A stretch of DNA of 39,061 nucleotides from an uncultured Ruminococcus sp. (GTDB lineage Bacteria; Bacillota; Clostridia; Oscillospirales; Ruminococcaceae): assembly GCF_902762735.1 (NCBI RefSeq), contig NZ_CACWPP010000021.1, forward strand, positions 1 to 39,061, in the 5' to 3' direction. The notes under the pieces are model-generated. The model had not been told where the DNA came from. It did not search any database and saw only the letters and a list, made by a program, of their open reading frames with translations. Positions 26,027-33,919 of this stretch are shown here, one piece after another. A program made the position numbers and the translations under genes. The first letter of the stretch is position 1. The number at the start of each line of letters is the position of its first letter.

Positions 26027-26419
26027 ATGAAAGATATAAACGAGATACGCGAATTTTTCAGCCATGATCTTTACGCCTATGATACCGGCGCTTACATAGA
26101 AGAGGTCGCAGACAGGTATGCAAAAGTCAGCCTTGTGCTGAACGAACGGCACAAAAATGCAGTGGGCGGCGTAATGGGCGGCGTTTATTTCACGCTGGCA
26201 GATTTCGCATTTGCAGTGGCATCAAACTGGCAGAAATGCGGCACGGTATCTCTCAATTCCGACATATCTTTTATCGGCGTTCCAAAGACCGAAAAGATAT
26301 ATGCAGAGACTGAACTTGTCAAAGACGGCAGGAGCATATGCACCTACATCGTCAAAGTCAGCGATGGTGACGGGAACCCGCTTGCCGCCGTCAAGATAGT
26401 CGGCTTTCACAAAGAATGA
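26027..26419 (+). CDS. PaaI-type hotdog thioesterase
   Basis: A 130-residue hotdog-fold acyl-CoA thioesterase of the PaaI/YbgC-like group. The conserved helix region GGVMGGVYFTLADFAFAVAS carries the family's G-G-x-x-x-x-L-A-D pattern. Strands TVSLNSDISFIG and CTYIVKVSDGDGNPLA follow. It is the last gene of the three-gene operon with GH5 and nitroreductase, with the SD GGAGG before its ATG, and is followed directly by a strong terminator hairpin. It probably hydrolyses a small acyl- or aryl-CoA; the substrate is unknown. Confidence 0.85.
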   Translation: MKDINEIREFFSHDLYAYDTGAYIEEVADRYAKVSLVLNERHKNAVGGVMGGVYFTLADFAFAVASNWQKCGTVSLNSDISFIGVPKTEKIYAETELVKDGRSICTYIVKVSDGDGNPLAAVKIVGFHKE

Positions 26420-26423
26420 ATAA

Positions 26424-26459
26424 GCGCCTCGTTCATAAACAGAACGAGGCGCTGCTTTA
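26424..26459. terminator. Bidirectional terminator between convergent genes
   Basis: An 11-bp perfect stem GCGCCTCGTTC with its complement and a 7-base loop (26424-26452), followed by a T-rich stretch. It closes the thioesterase operon and can serve the convergent GGDEF gene too. Confidence 0.85.
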
Positions 26460-26460
26460 T

Positions 26461-28371
26461 TCAGTATCTTCTCAGGTAGTGAGAATTTCTCTTGCGTTTT
26501 TTCTGATCGTACATGACCTCATCAGCCTTTGTTATGAGCTTGAAAAGCGTCATATCATCGGAGATCCTTGTAACGATAGTGCCTATACTGCCCTCGACCT
26601 TGTATGGCTTTGAGATAAGACTGTTGGTGTGTTCCAGACGCTTCCTGATCGTATTTTCGACCTTCGCTATGTCCTCATCCTCCGCATTCACACCGACGAT
26701 AATAAACTCATCACCGCCGAAGCGTGCGCATACCATGCTTTCATCACAGCTGTCTTTTAAGATCTCCGAAAGTGTCCTCAGTGCAAAGTCGCCCTCACTG
26801 TGTCCGTAATTGTCATTTATGTATTTCAGTCCGTCCATATCCACAAATGAGATCAGTATTTTCTGCCCCAGTATCCTGCACTCATTGAACATGGTGTCAG
26901 CGGCACGAACAAAGCCGTTGCGGTTATAAATATTGCACAGCGGATCAATGACATAGAGCTTGTCAAGCTCATCTATCACGCAGTTGAGATTTATCAGCCT
27001 GCGGATATTCTCAAGGCTCTCGCTTATGCACATCATCAGTGAATGGCAGACCAAACTGTGACTCGGGAACTCACCGTTTGAGATTATCGCATAGCCGAGA
27101 CATCTCTCACGAAAGTGCAGAGGGAAATAATAACTGACATTTCCGCCGTTGGTATAAGGTCTCGGATCCATGCTGGTGCTTCTGAAACACTTTACTTCAC
27201 TGACCTCACCATTGTTCCAGATGAGCGGTGCTGACATTTTAGGCGTATAGCCCTCTGTCAGTGAGTTCTCGACCTTTACTGAATAAGAGCTTATCCAGTC
27301 ATCACACAGACAGATGCAAAGCCGCTCACACTCCATACCAGAAGCGTTATCGGCTATACGCCTCATGCACTCCTCAACAGTCTCAGTCTCGGACATTTCG
27401 GAGATCAGACTGTTGAGCATCTTAACATCACGCCTGTTATTGTCGATGATGCTGTATGTATTCATGCGAAAAGTCTGTTCATCATCAAATATTTTAAACC
27501 CGTTCTTACAGCCGCAGCTTTCGGAGAACAGCGGGCTGGCATCAAGTCTTCTGGTCTGCTCCCACGCCCTTCCTTCCAGTGCGGCGCAGACCATATCACA
27601 GGCGAAATAGCCCGCCTCAGCCAGAGGTCTGTCAACCGTAGTCATCGCAGGATAATGGTGACGCGCATTATAGATGTTGTCAAAACCTGTAACTATCACG
27701 TCATCGGGAACACTTATGCCGTTTTTTACCAGTTCTTTAGTAGCCGATAAAGCCATAGCATCATTTGCGCAGATGATCGCATCGGGGAGCTTCCTGTTTT
27801 CAGACATCAGCTTTTTAACAGCCCTCTTGCCGTCACTCGGACGGAAATCACCAAAAAACACCTTGCTCTCATCTATCGGTATACCCGATTCAGCCAGAAC
27901 ATCGCAGTAAGCAGAAAACCTCTGCATAGCCTCAGGATTGCTCTTTGGACCCGAGACAAATGAAATATCCTTAGCACCATGCACCTTGACGATATGCCGC
28001 ACTATCTCACACATGGCGGCTTTGTTATCTATCGTAACGTTCATAAACTGCGGGTGATCGTCACAGTCAAACACCACCACAGGCAGCATCGAATTCTTGA
28101 CAGCCGCCAGTATCTTCTGCTTTGTATCGACATCCTGTATGGTATTTATCATAAATATAACGCCGTCAAACATCTTAAAATTTATCAGATTATAGATGTT
28201 TATCTCGCCCACATCAAAACCGCGTCCCGAAACAACGCCGCAAAATGCCGAAAAGCATGATATATTTATATTATTCTTTTTCGCGTAGCTTATTATTCCG
28301 TCAAGAACACCACGCTGATATTCCTCGTCAATGCCCGCTGTTATGACCGCAAGCTCGATGGGTCTATTCAT
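26461..28371 (-). CDS. Sugar-binding-protein-like sensor fused to a GGDEF diguanylate cyclase
   Basis: A 636-residue cytoplasmic protein. Residues about 1-285 are a LacI/periplasmic-binding-like domain without the usual helix-turn-helix (LAVITAGIDEEYQRGVLDGI, PDAIICANDAMALSATKELV, VIVTGFDNI). A middle sensor-like part follows (about 290-460). The C-terminal GGDEF domain has DMDGLKYINDNYGHSEGDFA and an intact RFGGDEF motif near residue 550, so it should make cyclic di-GMP. There is no signal peptide or membrane segment, so the ligand is an intracellular small molecule, presumably a sugar. The ATG at 28371 has AAGGAGG 8 bases upstream; an upstream start at 28398 is less likely. It has its own promoter at 28418-28446. 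Confidence 0.87.
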   Translation of the reverse strand: MNRPIELAVITAGIDEEYQRGVLDGIISYAKKNNINISCFSAFCGVVSGRGFDVGEINIYNLINFKMFDGVIFMINTIQDVDTKQKILAAVKNSMLPVVVFDCDDHPQFMNVTIDNKAAMCEIVRHIVKVHGAKDISFVSGPKSNPEAMQRFSAYCDVLAESGIPIDESKVFFGDFRPSDGKRAVKKLMSENRKLPDAIICANDAMALSATKELVKNGISVPDDVIVTGFDNIYNARHHYPAMTTVDRPLAEAGYFACDMVCAALEGRAWEQTRRLDASPLFSESCGCKNGFKIFDDEQTFRMNTYSIIDNNRRDVKMLNSLISEMSETETVEECMRRIADNASGMECERLCICLCDDWISSYSVKVENSLTEGYTPKMSAPLIWNNGEVSEVKCFRSTSMDPRPYTNGGNVSYYFPLHFRERCLGYAIISNGEFPSHSLVCHSLMMCISESLENIRRLINLNCVIDELDKLYVIDPLCNIYNRNGFVRAADTMFNECRILGQKILISFVDMDGLKYINDNYGHSEGDFALRTLSEILKDSCDESMVCARFGGDEFIIVGVNAEDEDIAKVENTIRKRLEHTNSLISKPYKVEGSIGTIVTRISDDMTLFKLITKADEVMYDQKKRKRNSHYLRRY

Positions 28372-28417
28372 AACTCTGCCTCCTTCAGACTTATACAAGT
28401 CAATACTTTACTTTTTT

Positions 28418-28446
28418 ATTATACCTTATTTTGATAAAAAAATCAA
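28418..28446 (-). promoter_or_regulatory. Promoter of the GGDEF gene
   Basis: On the - strand TTGATT (complement of 28441-28446), a 17-base spacer and TATAAT (complement of 28418-28423). It lies 46 bases before the ATG and close behind the terminator of the neighbouring gene. Confidence 0.7.
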
Positions 28447-28462
28447 TAGTTTGACCAAAAAT

Positions 28463-28500
28463 ATTGCAGTATTTCACATAAATTAGTGAAGTACTGCAAT
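28463..28500 (-). terminator. Terminator after the CmpB-like gene
   Basis: A 15-bp stem with one mismatch (ATTGCAGTATTTCAC paired with GTGAAGTACTGCAAT) and an 8-base loop. On the - strand it is followed by ATTTTTGG. It separates the CmpB-like gene from the GGDEF gene. Confidence 0.75.
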
Positions 28501-28527
28501 ATTGTTTCAAAAAATCGTATAATTGTT

Positions 28528-29301
28528 CTATTTTTTACGTAAAGTTATCAGATCGCTCATATCGCCGCGCTTAGCACGTTCCAGCTGCTTTTCCAGATAT
28601 GCTTTCAGATCATCAAGAAGGTCATGCTCGGTTTTAAATGCATTGAGGAAACGGTATTTTTCGCGTCTGCGCTCTGCCTCTTCGCGTATATGCTTTTTCA
28701 GCTCATCATACCTGATGACCATTTGATTTTCCTCAGCAAAAGCCTTGATCTTTGCTGTAAGGCTGAATGAATGCACCAGGTCGATCGTAAGTATCCCATA
28801 GAAAAATCCTATCACAAAGGAAAACAGCAGGTTGTGTGAGAACCATACCAGTCCCGAAAGTATGCGCGGATGTATGAAAAAATAATACGCCGCCCCCAGC
28901 AGTGCCCAGTAAAACGAAAATCTCGGACAGATCACGCCTTTGTAATTAAACCTCAGCTCAGAATAATCCCACAGTTTCAGATGGCGCTTTACTATAAACA
29001 CCTCACCTGCTATCAGCTCAATAACAGTCATCGCCGCCGCCATCACCGCAAACAGCACACCCTTGCGCAGTGCTTCGTTATCAATATTTATGAAACGCTC
29101 AAGCATAGCCAGAAGATACAGCGCTGTCAGCCCGAAACCGTACAGCGGCAGACAAGGACCGTTAAGAAAGCCGGGATTTATCCATACACGCTCTTTATTG
29201 GAAGGCTTAAAGCGCCTGTAAAAGACTTCCAGCACCCAGCCGATCATACTGCCCGCCGAAAACAGCAGTGCCAGGATCATAATATCGTAAACCAAAGACA
29301 A
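28528..29301 (-). CDS. CmpB-like multi-pass membrane protein (putative ABC-transporter type IV, PF06541)
   Basis: A 257-residue integral membrane protein with about five to six hydrophobic segments (for example LALLFSAGSMIGWVLEVFYR, YGFGLTALYLLAML, FAVMAAAMTVIELIAG), then a cytoplasmic coiled-coil, charged tail (about residues 190-257). The family motif region GWVLEVFYRR...NPGFLNGPCLPLYG is clear. Function is not established for the family. The start is set from the promoter: a perfect TTGACA/TATAAT lies at 29339-29367, so RNA starts near 29332. The first start downstream with an SD is TTG at 29301 (AAGGTGG, 5-base spacer). An ATG at 29334 lies at or above the RNA start and would be leaderless. 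Confidence 0.8.
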   Translation of the reverse strand: MSLVYDIMILALLFSAGSMIGWVLEVFYRRFKPSNKERVWINPGFLNGPCLPLYGFGLTALYLLAMLERFINIDNEALRKGVLFAVMAAAMTVIELIAGEVFIVKRHLKLWDYSELRFNYKGVICPRFSFYWALLGAAYYFFIHPRILSGLVWFSHNLLFSFVIGFFYGILTIDLVHSFSLTAKIKAFAEENQMVIRYDELKKHIREEAERRREKYRFLNAFKTEHDLLDDLKAYLEKQLERAKRGDMSDLITLRKK

Positions 29302-29338
29302 GCTCACCACCTTCAAAAAATGACCGATGTTCATTTGT

Positions 29339-29367
29339 ATTATACAACATCTGAACAGATTTGTCAA
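29339..29367 (-). promoter_or_regulatory. Consensus promoter of the CmpB-like gene
   Basis: TTGACA (complement of 29362-29367), exactly 17 bases, then TATAAT (complement of 29339-29344). It lies upstream of the TTG start at 29301 and rules out translation from the more distant in-frame ATG codons. Confidence 0.82.
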
Positions 29368-29621
29368 TCCCGTCAAAACAAGCATCACAGAGATAGCTCT
29401 TTGCATGCTGCAAAGAAAAACACAGACATAACGAAAGCAGAGCGGCGGCAAGTGTATCCCCTCCCCTGCGGCGGAGAAAAATACACAAAAACAGACTTCT
29501 GCGTTTCAGCGCGGGAAGTCTGTCAAAGCCGTATTGCTCAGCGCTCACAGCCACATGCATCGTCTGCAAGTGCCGAATTCAGAAATAAATATGTCGTTTA
29601 CCATAATTATGCGGCGTTATC

Positions 29622-29879
29622 CTATTTATTTGATGCCATCTCATACTTATGCTTTGTGGCAAGACCGCCCCTGATATGGCGCTGTTCCTTGTTTTCTTCC
29701 AGCAAGCTCCTGACCTCGCGGTAAAGCGCGGGTGACAGCTTGGGCAGGTGTTCCGTAAGGTCTTTATGTACTGTCGATTTTGAGACCCCGAAGGCATTCG
29801 CTGTTGCCCTGACTGTTGCTCTTCGGTCAAGCATATATTCTCCGAAAAGCACAGCTCTCTCCTTGTCGGTTCTAAACAT
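29622..29879 (-). CDS. spoIIID: Sporulation transcription factor SpoIIID
   Basis: An 85-residue helix-turn-helix protein matching SpoIIID, the mother-cell regulator of sporulation genes. ERAVLFGEYMLDRRATVRAT is followed by FGVSKSTVHKDLTEHLPKLS, the recognition-helix segment nearly invariant in the family. Length fits (about 85-95 residues). The ATG follows AAAAGGGGTG. It stands alone between the CmpB-like gene and the dockerin gene. Its presence indicates a sporulation-capable ancestor or partial retention of the sporulation network; many Ruminococcus keep such genes without obvious spores. Confidence 0.92.
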   Translation of the reverse strand: MFRTDKERAVLFGEYMLDRRATVRATANAFGVSKSTVHKDLTEHLPKLSPALYREVRSLLEENKEQRHIRGGLATKHKYEMASNK

Positions 29880-29945
29880 TGTTCACACCCCTTTTCCTTA
29901 ATCTTATGCCTCAGGGGTGGAATATAGAACTTTGCGCTATAAAAC

Positions 29946-29980
29946 ACCCCCGACACACTCTTATACAGCGTGTCGGGGGT
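29946..29980 (-). terminator. Terminator of the dockerin gene
   Basis: An 11-bp perfect stem (ACCCCCGACAC and complement, loop 13 bases). On the - strand it is followed by GTTTTAT. It lies 14 bases after the stop of the gene at 29995-32079. Confidence 0.85.
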
Positions 29981-29994
29981 ATATCTCGGAGGTA

Positions 29995-32079
29995 TTAATC
30001 CTGTTCTGTTTCTGTCGGTATCTCAGTTTCCTGCTCAAAAAGGCTCTTTACACCTGTTACATGTGCCGCTATCATACTAACGTCTGTTACATCTACTCTG
30101 CCATCATGGTTCACATCAGCCGCTATCAGGCTTGCGCCCTCCATAGTTCTGATCGTTTTGACATAAGCCGCGACCTTGACTATATCGCTGACGTTGATAG
30201 CCCCATCAAGGTTAACATCGCCGAAAAGCAGCTTTCCCTGCATGCCGTCGGGCGGTGTGGGCATATCCTCGCCGTCCTGACTGCCATCGGGCGGTGTGAA
30301 AGGCTGATCGCCGCTGCCGGGCTGCCAGCCGCCCTGTCCTCCGGGTCCGAAGCCGCCCGATGCCTGTCCGCTTCCCTGCGAGACCGTTGCTGTGCCGCTC
30401 GCTGAACCATTGATGTAAAGCGTGTAAGTCTCAGCCGAGTCAAGCTGTTGCGAGGTAAATACTATATGGTTTGCAGACTTTACACCGATACCGCTGTATA
30501 CGGTATTGCCCTGACTGTCCTTTATCTCAACAGACGAACCGTTTGTGATGTTCACTGCCAAAGTGCCTGTCTGCTGTTCACCGCTGTTCTGACTGCCTCT
30601 GCCGCCGCGTCCGCCGCCAAAGCCGCCGCCGTTGCCGCCGAATACGATGTAACTGCCTGTTGTCGGTACAACAGCCATGCTATTCATGCCTATGCCTGCA
30701 AGCGTACCGCCTGTAACGACCAGCGTATTGCCGTTATCACCAATATCAAGTGCGCCGTTGCCGTTGTTCGGCGAACCGAATACCTCAGTGTAGCCGCCCG
30801 AAATAGTCATATTGCCATTCGAGTCAACACCATCACCATTCGCATTGATATACCATGTTCCGCCTGCGATATTCAGCTCATAGGTGAAGCCCTTGAGATC
30901 GCTGTTCGCCGCATTTATACCATCATCAGATGATACGACAGTGCCTTTTCCCGACCACAGGTTCACGATAGCGCCTTCCAGACCCTCGCTTGCCTGTGTG
31001 ATATTTATCTCAGGTGATGCCGTGCCGTCCTCAGATCCTATATTCAGATAATAGTCAGACTTTATGCCGTCATCGGAAGCCGCAACAGTTATAACGCCGC
31101 CTGTTATACTGATGGTCTCTGTGCCCTCAGTTCCGTTCAGATGTATACCGTCATCTGCTGAGTCGATATTGACTGTGCCGCCCGTCACATTGATATAACT
31201 GTCAGACTTTATGCCCTTGCCGCCGTCTGTGACGGTCTTTGTGTGACCGCCTGCCGCTGTTATCTCAACATCACCGCCGTTCATGGTAAAGCCGCCGTCA
31301 GCCTGTATACCGTCCTCCCCGCCGTTTATGGTCAGCTTGCCGCCGTTTATGGCAACAGTGCCCGCCGACTCGGTATCGTCCTCATCGGGAGAGGCTTTCA
31401 GCGCATCGCCAGCCGCTTTGATATTGATATTGCCGCTGTTGACAGTCACACTTCCGTCAGAAGCAAGACCGTTATTAGCCGCCTCGATATTCAGTGTAAG
31501 TGCCCCGTCAACAACTACCGAAGCCAATGCACCGCCTTTGATGCCATTTTTGCATTCAGTGCCATCAATGTTGAGCGTGCCTGTACCCGTGACAGATACT
31601 GCCGCCGAACTCTTTATCTTTATCGCAGCACCCTCAAAGGCATCTGCTGTCTCAGCGTCCTCTGAGGTCTCATCAGCAGGGTCTTCAGCATCTTTAAGGG
31701 TGTTCGTTCCCTTTACGACTATTTCTGCCTGCGCCTCCTTGCCGATAGTGAGCGGCGCTGTATCGCTTGCAGTCAGGTCAATATTATCAAGGATAAGCAC
31801 AACATCTGTCGTTCCCTTTTTTATCTGTATACTGCCCTCAGCGCATTCGCCTGTCACCACATATACGCCTGCTTCATTGATAGTCAGCGCGGTATCCTTT
31901 ATCTTAAATCCCGAACCCTCACTTTCTGATGCCGAAACCGAGTTATCAGTAAAAGTGAATACATTATCATACTCACCGTTGTCCTCAAACGCAAACACGT
32001 TCAGCCCGACAGTCGAAGTGAACATCATCACAGCCGCAGCAGCAGCGCTTAAAGTCTTTTTCATTATCAATGCTTTCAT
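29995..32079 (-). CDS. Secreted Cthe_2159-like carbohydrate-binding beta-helix protein with dockerin
   Basis: A 694-residue secreted protein. An N-terminal signal peptide (MKALIMKKTLSAAAAAVMMF, cleaved after about residue 30) leads into a long parallel beta-helix of short turns such as GGKLTINGGEDGIQADGGFT, like the Cthe_2159 family of polysaccharide-binding proteins (PF14262). A glycine-rich linker (GGNGGGFGGGRGGRG) and a Pro/Gly linker follow. A C-terminal type I dockerin has two calcium loops, DVNLDGAINVSD and DVNHDGRVDVTD. The dockerin should anchor it to a cohesin on a cell-surface or cellulosome-like scaffold. The SD is excellent (AAGGAGG). It is monocistronic with its own terminator. 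Reverse-strand open frames here are shadows of the repetitive sequence. Upstream, 32080-32322 carries no gene. Confidence 0.88.
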   Translation of the reverse strand: MKALIMKKTLSAAAAAVMMFTSTVGLNVFAFEDNGEYDNVFTFTDNSVSASESEGSGFKIKDTALTINEAGVYVVTGECAEGSIQIKKGTTDVVLILDNIDLTASDTAPLTIGKEAQAEIVVKGTNTLKDAEDPADETSEDAETADAFEGAAIKIKSSAAVSVTGTGTLNIDGTECKNGIKGGALASVVVDGALTLNIEAANNGLASDGSVTVNSGNINIKAAGDALKASPDEDDTESAGTVAINGGKLTINGGEDGIQADGGFTMNGGDVEITAAGGHTKTVTDGGKGIKSDSYINVTGGTVNIDSADDGIHLNGTEGTETISITGGVITVAASDDGIKSDYYLNIGSEDGTASPEINITQASEGLEGAIVNLWSGKGTVVSSDDGINAANSDLKGFTYELNIAGGTWYINANGDGVDSNGNMTISGGYTEVFGSPNNGNGALDIGDNGNTLVVTGGTLAGIGMNSMAVVPTTGSYIVFGGNGGGFGGGRGGRGSQNSGEQQTGTLAVNITNGSSVEIKDSQGNTVYSGIGVKSANHIVFTSQQLDSAETYTLYINGSASGTATVSQGSGQASGGFGPGGQGGWQPGSGDQPFTPPDGSQDGEDMPTPPDGMQGKLLFGDVNLDGAINVSDIVKVAAYVKTIRTMEGASLIAADVNHDGRVDVTDVSMIAAHVTGVKSLFEQETEIPTETEQD

Positions 32080-32280
32080 ATCTAAGTCCTCCTTATTATA
32101 CAGGGGATAAGCCCCGTCGCTTACTATGTCTGTATTATAATCCGACGGACTTAATCTTACTTTAAATTATACTTTAAAATTACCTTAAACAAAGCTCATC
32201 ATAATAAGACCCATTCTTCATCATCGGCACAGCTGTTCTTCTCACAAAAAAACAGAAGCTGACCGCCGTACAACGAATAT

Positions 32281-32310
32281 CGCCCACATACTTTTCACAG
32301 TACGTGGGCG
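32281..32310. terminator. Hairpin downstream of the flavodoxin unit
   Basis: A 10-bp stem with one mismatch (CGCCCACATA...TACGTGGGCG) just after the 29-codon frame. The T-run is poor on both strands, so termination is only likely, not certain. Confidence 0.5.
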
Positions 32311-32322
32311 ATATTACAATAT

Positions 32323-32412
32323 TTATCCGAGAGTTTCAACCTGCTTTGAACTCTGCCGACCGTTTCCCGCTAAATCCAGCACAATGCCGATGATACCTTT
32401 CTTTGCCTGCAT
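32323..32412 (-). CDS. Possible 29-residue small protein
   Basis: ATG with a fair SD (GGGGAGTG) opens a 29-codon frame beginning MQAKKGIIGIVLDLAGNGRQ and ending ETLG, 17 bases after the flavodoxin stop on the same strand and just ahead of a hairpin. It has no recognisable family. It could equally be the leftover start of a lost gene. It is included because the start signal and operon position are reasonable. Confidence 0.3.
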   Translation of the reverse strand: MQAKKGIIGIVLDLAGNGRQSSKQVETLG

Positions 32413-32429
32413 GACAGTCACTCCCCTGT

Positions 32430-33149
32430 TTATTTCATGCCATTTATCCAGTCCTGTAATTCAAGTTCGGAGATATTAGCATCGAGCCTGCCGCCTGCGA
32501 GCCAGTTTCCGCTTCCTGCTTGTGAAGCAAGATTTTTACCGCTCCTGCCGATACCGCTCCCGCCCGAAGTACAGAACGGGATAACAGTCTTGCTGTCAAA
32601 ATCGTGTGCTTCAACGAATGTACTCATCATTCTGGGCGCATCGCCCCACCAGATCGGATAGCCGATATACACCGTTTCATAGCCCTCAAGGTCAACAGTG
32701 TCATTTGCGATAGCAGGGCGCACATCGGGGTCGTTCATTTCGAGGGTAGTGCGGCTGTTGCTGTCGTTCCAGTCGAGGTCGGCTTCGGTGTACGGTTCGG
32801 CGGGGATAAGCTCGAAAATATCCGCATTTTCGGCACTTGCGATGCGTTCTGCCACGCCCTTTGTTGTGCCTGTTGCCGAGAAATACACCACGATAGTATC
32901 ATTTCCCGTATCCGTTTCAGCATCATCTGCTGCGGACTGTTCCTCAGTCTTTTCGGTAACTGCCGCATCATCGGCAGGCTGTTCTTTTTCGGTGTTTTCA
33001 GCAGACTCTTCTGCCTGCACCGACTGTTCAGCCGCGCCTTTCACCGCAGATGCCGAAGCCGCCGAATTATCAGCACTGTCAGTATTTCCGCAGGCGGTCA
33101 AGCCTATCATGCAAACCGCCGCCAGTATCGGTAAAAAGATCTTTTTCAT
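32430..33149 (-). CDS. Extracytoplasmic flavodoxin-like lipoprotein
   Basis: A 239-residue protein with a lipoprotein signal peptide (MKKIFLPILAAVCMIGLTAC, lipobox Cys20), then a Ser/Ala/Glu-rich linker of about 60 residues. A flavodoxin domain follows (about 85-239), with VVYFSATGTTKGVAERI as the FMN phosphate loop and YIGYPIWWGDAPRMM as the second flavin contact. It should be anchored outside the membrane and bind FMN, possibly taking part in extracellular electron transfer or redox repair; that role is inferred. The SD AGAGAGG precedes the ATG. The broken aldo/keto reductase gene lies 13 bases upstream on the same strand, so they formed an operon. Confidence 0.85.
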   Translation of the reverse strand: MKKIFLPILAAVCMIGLTACGNTDSADNSAASASAVKGAAEQSVQAEESAENTEKEQPADDAAVTEKTEEQSAADDAETDTGNDTIVVYFSATGTTKGVAERIASAENADIFELIPAEPYTEADLDWNDSNSRTTLEMNDPDVRPAIANDTVDLEGYETVYIGYPIWWGDAPRMMSTFVEAHDFDSKTVIPFCTSGGSGIGRSGKNLASQAGSGNWLAGGRLDANISELELQDWINGMK

Positions 33150-33162
33150 ACATATACCTCTC

Positions 33163-33858
33163 TTACTTCATTTCCTTTTCCCAAAAACGTATCACATTCA
33201 GCCCCGGAACATCGGCAACGCTTTCAAGTTCTGCGACTTCATCAGCTGTCAGGGTGATGTTCGCCGCCTTGACAGCGTCCTCCACATTGCTTACTTTTGT
33301 TACACCGATAATAGGCAGTGTTCCCTTAGCTATCGCCCACGCAACAGGCACCTGCACGATACCTGCACCGTACTTATCAGCTATTTTTCCGAGAGCCTTG
33401 TTCATCACTTCCGGCTTGTCGATAATGGGGTCATAGCTGTCAGCCCTTGCCGAACCTGCGGGCATCGGGTGAGCGGTGTCATACTTGCCCGAAAGCGCAC
33501 CCTGTTCCGGTACCATGTAGGAAAAGAACGTTATGCCGTTTTCCTTGCAGTTATCAAGTATACCCGAATTTTCGGAAGAACGGTCGATAAGGCTGTAATG
33601 GTTCTGTACTGCACTCAGCTTCAGCCCGTGAGCACCCAGTATCTCAGCCGCCTGCTTTATCTCAGCAAGGTCATGGTTCGATACACCTATCATCGGCACA
33701 TCTTCCCTGCCCTCGAAATACTTCTCCAGTTCTTCCGTCCACTTAGGTGCGTCCCAAACATTATGTATCCGGTAGATGTCAAAGCGGTCAAGCCCCATCA
33801 GACCCGGCTGCATCTCTATCATATCTTTCATGGCAGAAGGAGAATTTGCAACAGCGCA
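33163..33858 (-). pseudogene. Aldo/keto reductase, N-terminus lost
   Basis: The C-terminal 220-230 residues of an aldo/keto reductase: GLDRFDIYRIHNVWDAPKW, VPMIGVSNHDLAEIKQAAEI (the strand and helix before the NADP site), then QVPVAWAIAKGTLPIIGVTK, the cofactor-binding end. Intact members are about 310-330 residues. The in-frame codons before the first ATG (33831) still read CAVANSPSA, family sequence, and then hit a TAG at 33859. The catalytic Asp-Tyr part (first about 90 residues) is missing. A 44-base repeat element lies directly upstream (33871-33914), so a deletion or insertion there removed the start. A short protein from the ATG at 33831 could be made but would be inactive. Confidence 0.75.
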
Positions 33859-33870
33859 CTAAAGTATTTT

Positions 33871-33914
33871 CCCAATTTTGATGTGTATTGCCGACAATAC
33901 TCAACCAAATTGGG
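33871..33914. repeat. Small repeat element, short form
   Basis: A 44-base imperfect palindrome with ends CCCAATTTTG and CAACCAAATTGGG and inner GTATTG/CAATAC. It matches both ends of the 95-base element at 24006-24100. It sits at the breakpoint of the aldo/keto reductase gene, next to the comFC stop. Confidence 0.65.
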
Positions 33915-33919
33915 ATAAA

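Noticed and set aside
31283-32110. Long + strand open frame rich in Ser, Ala and Pro opposite the dockerin gene
   Set aside because: It lies wholly antisense to a clear secreted beta-helix protein; repetitive third-position bias leaves the opposite frame open. No SD and no recognisable domain.
32110-32280. Region upstream of the dockerin gene searched for a riboswitch or small RNA
   Set aside because: Only short hairpins and a TATAAT near 32135 without a clear -35 were seen; not enough for a call.
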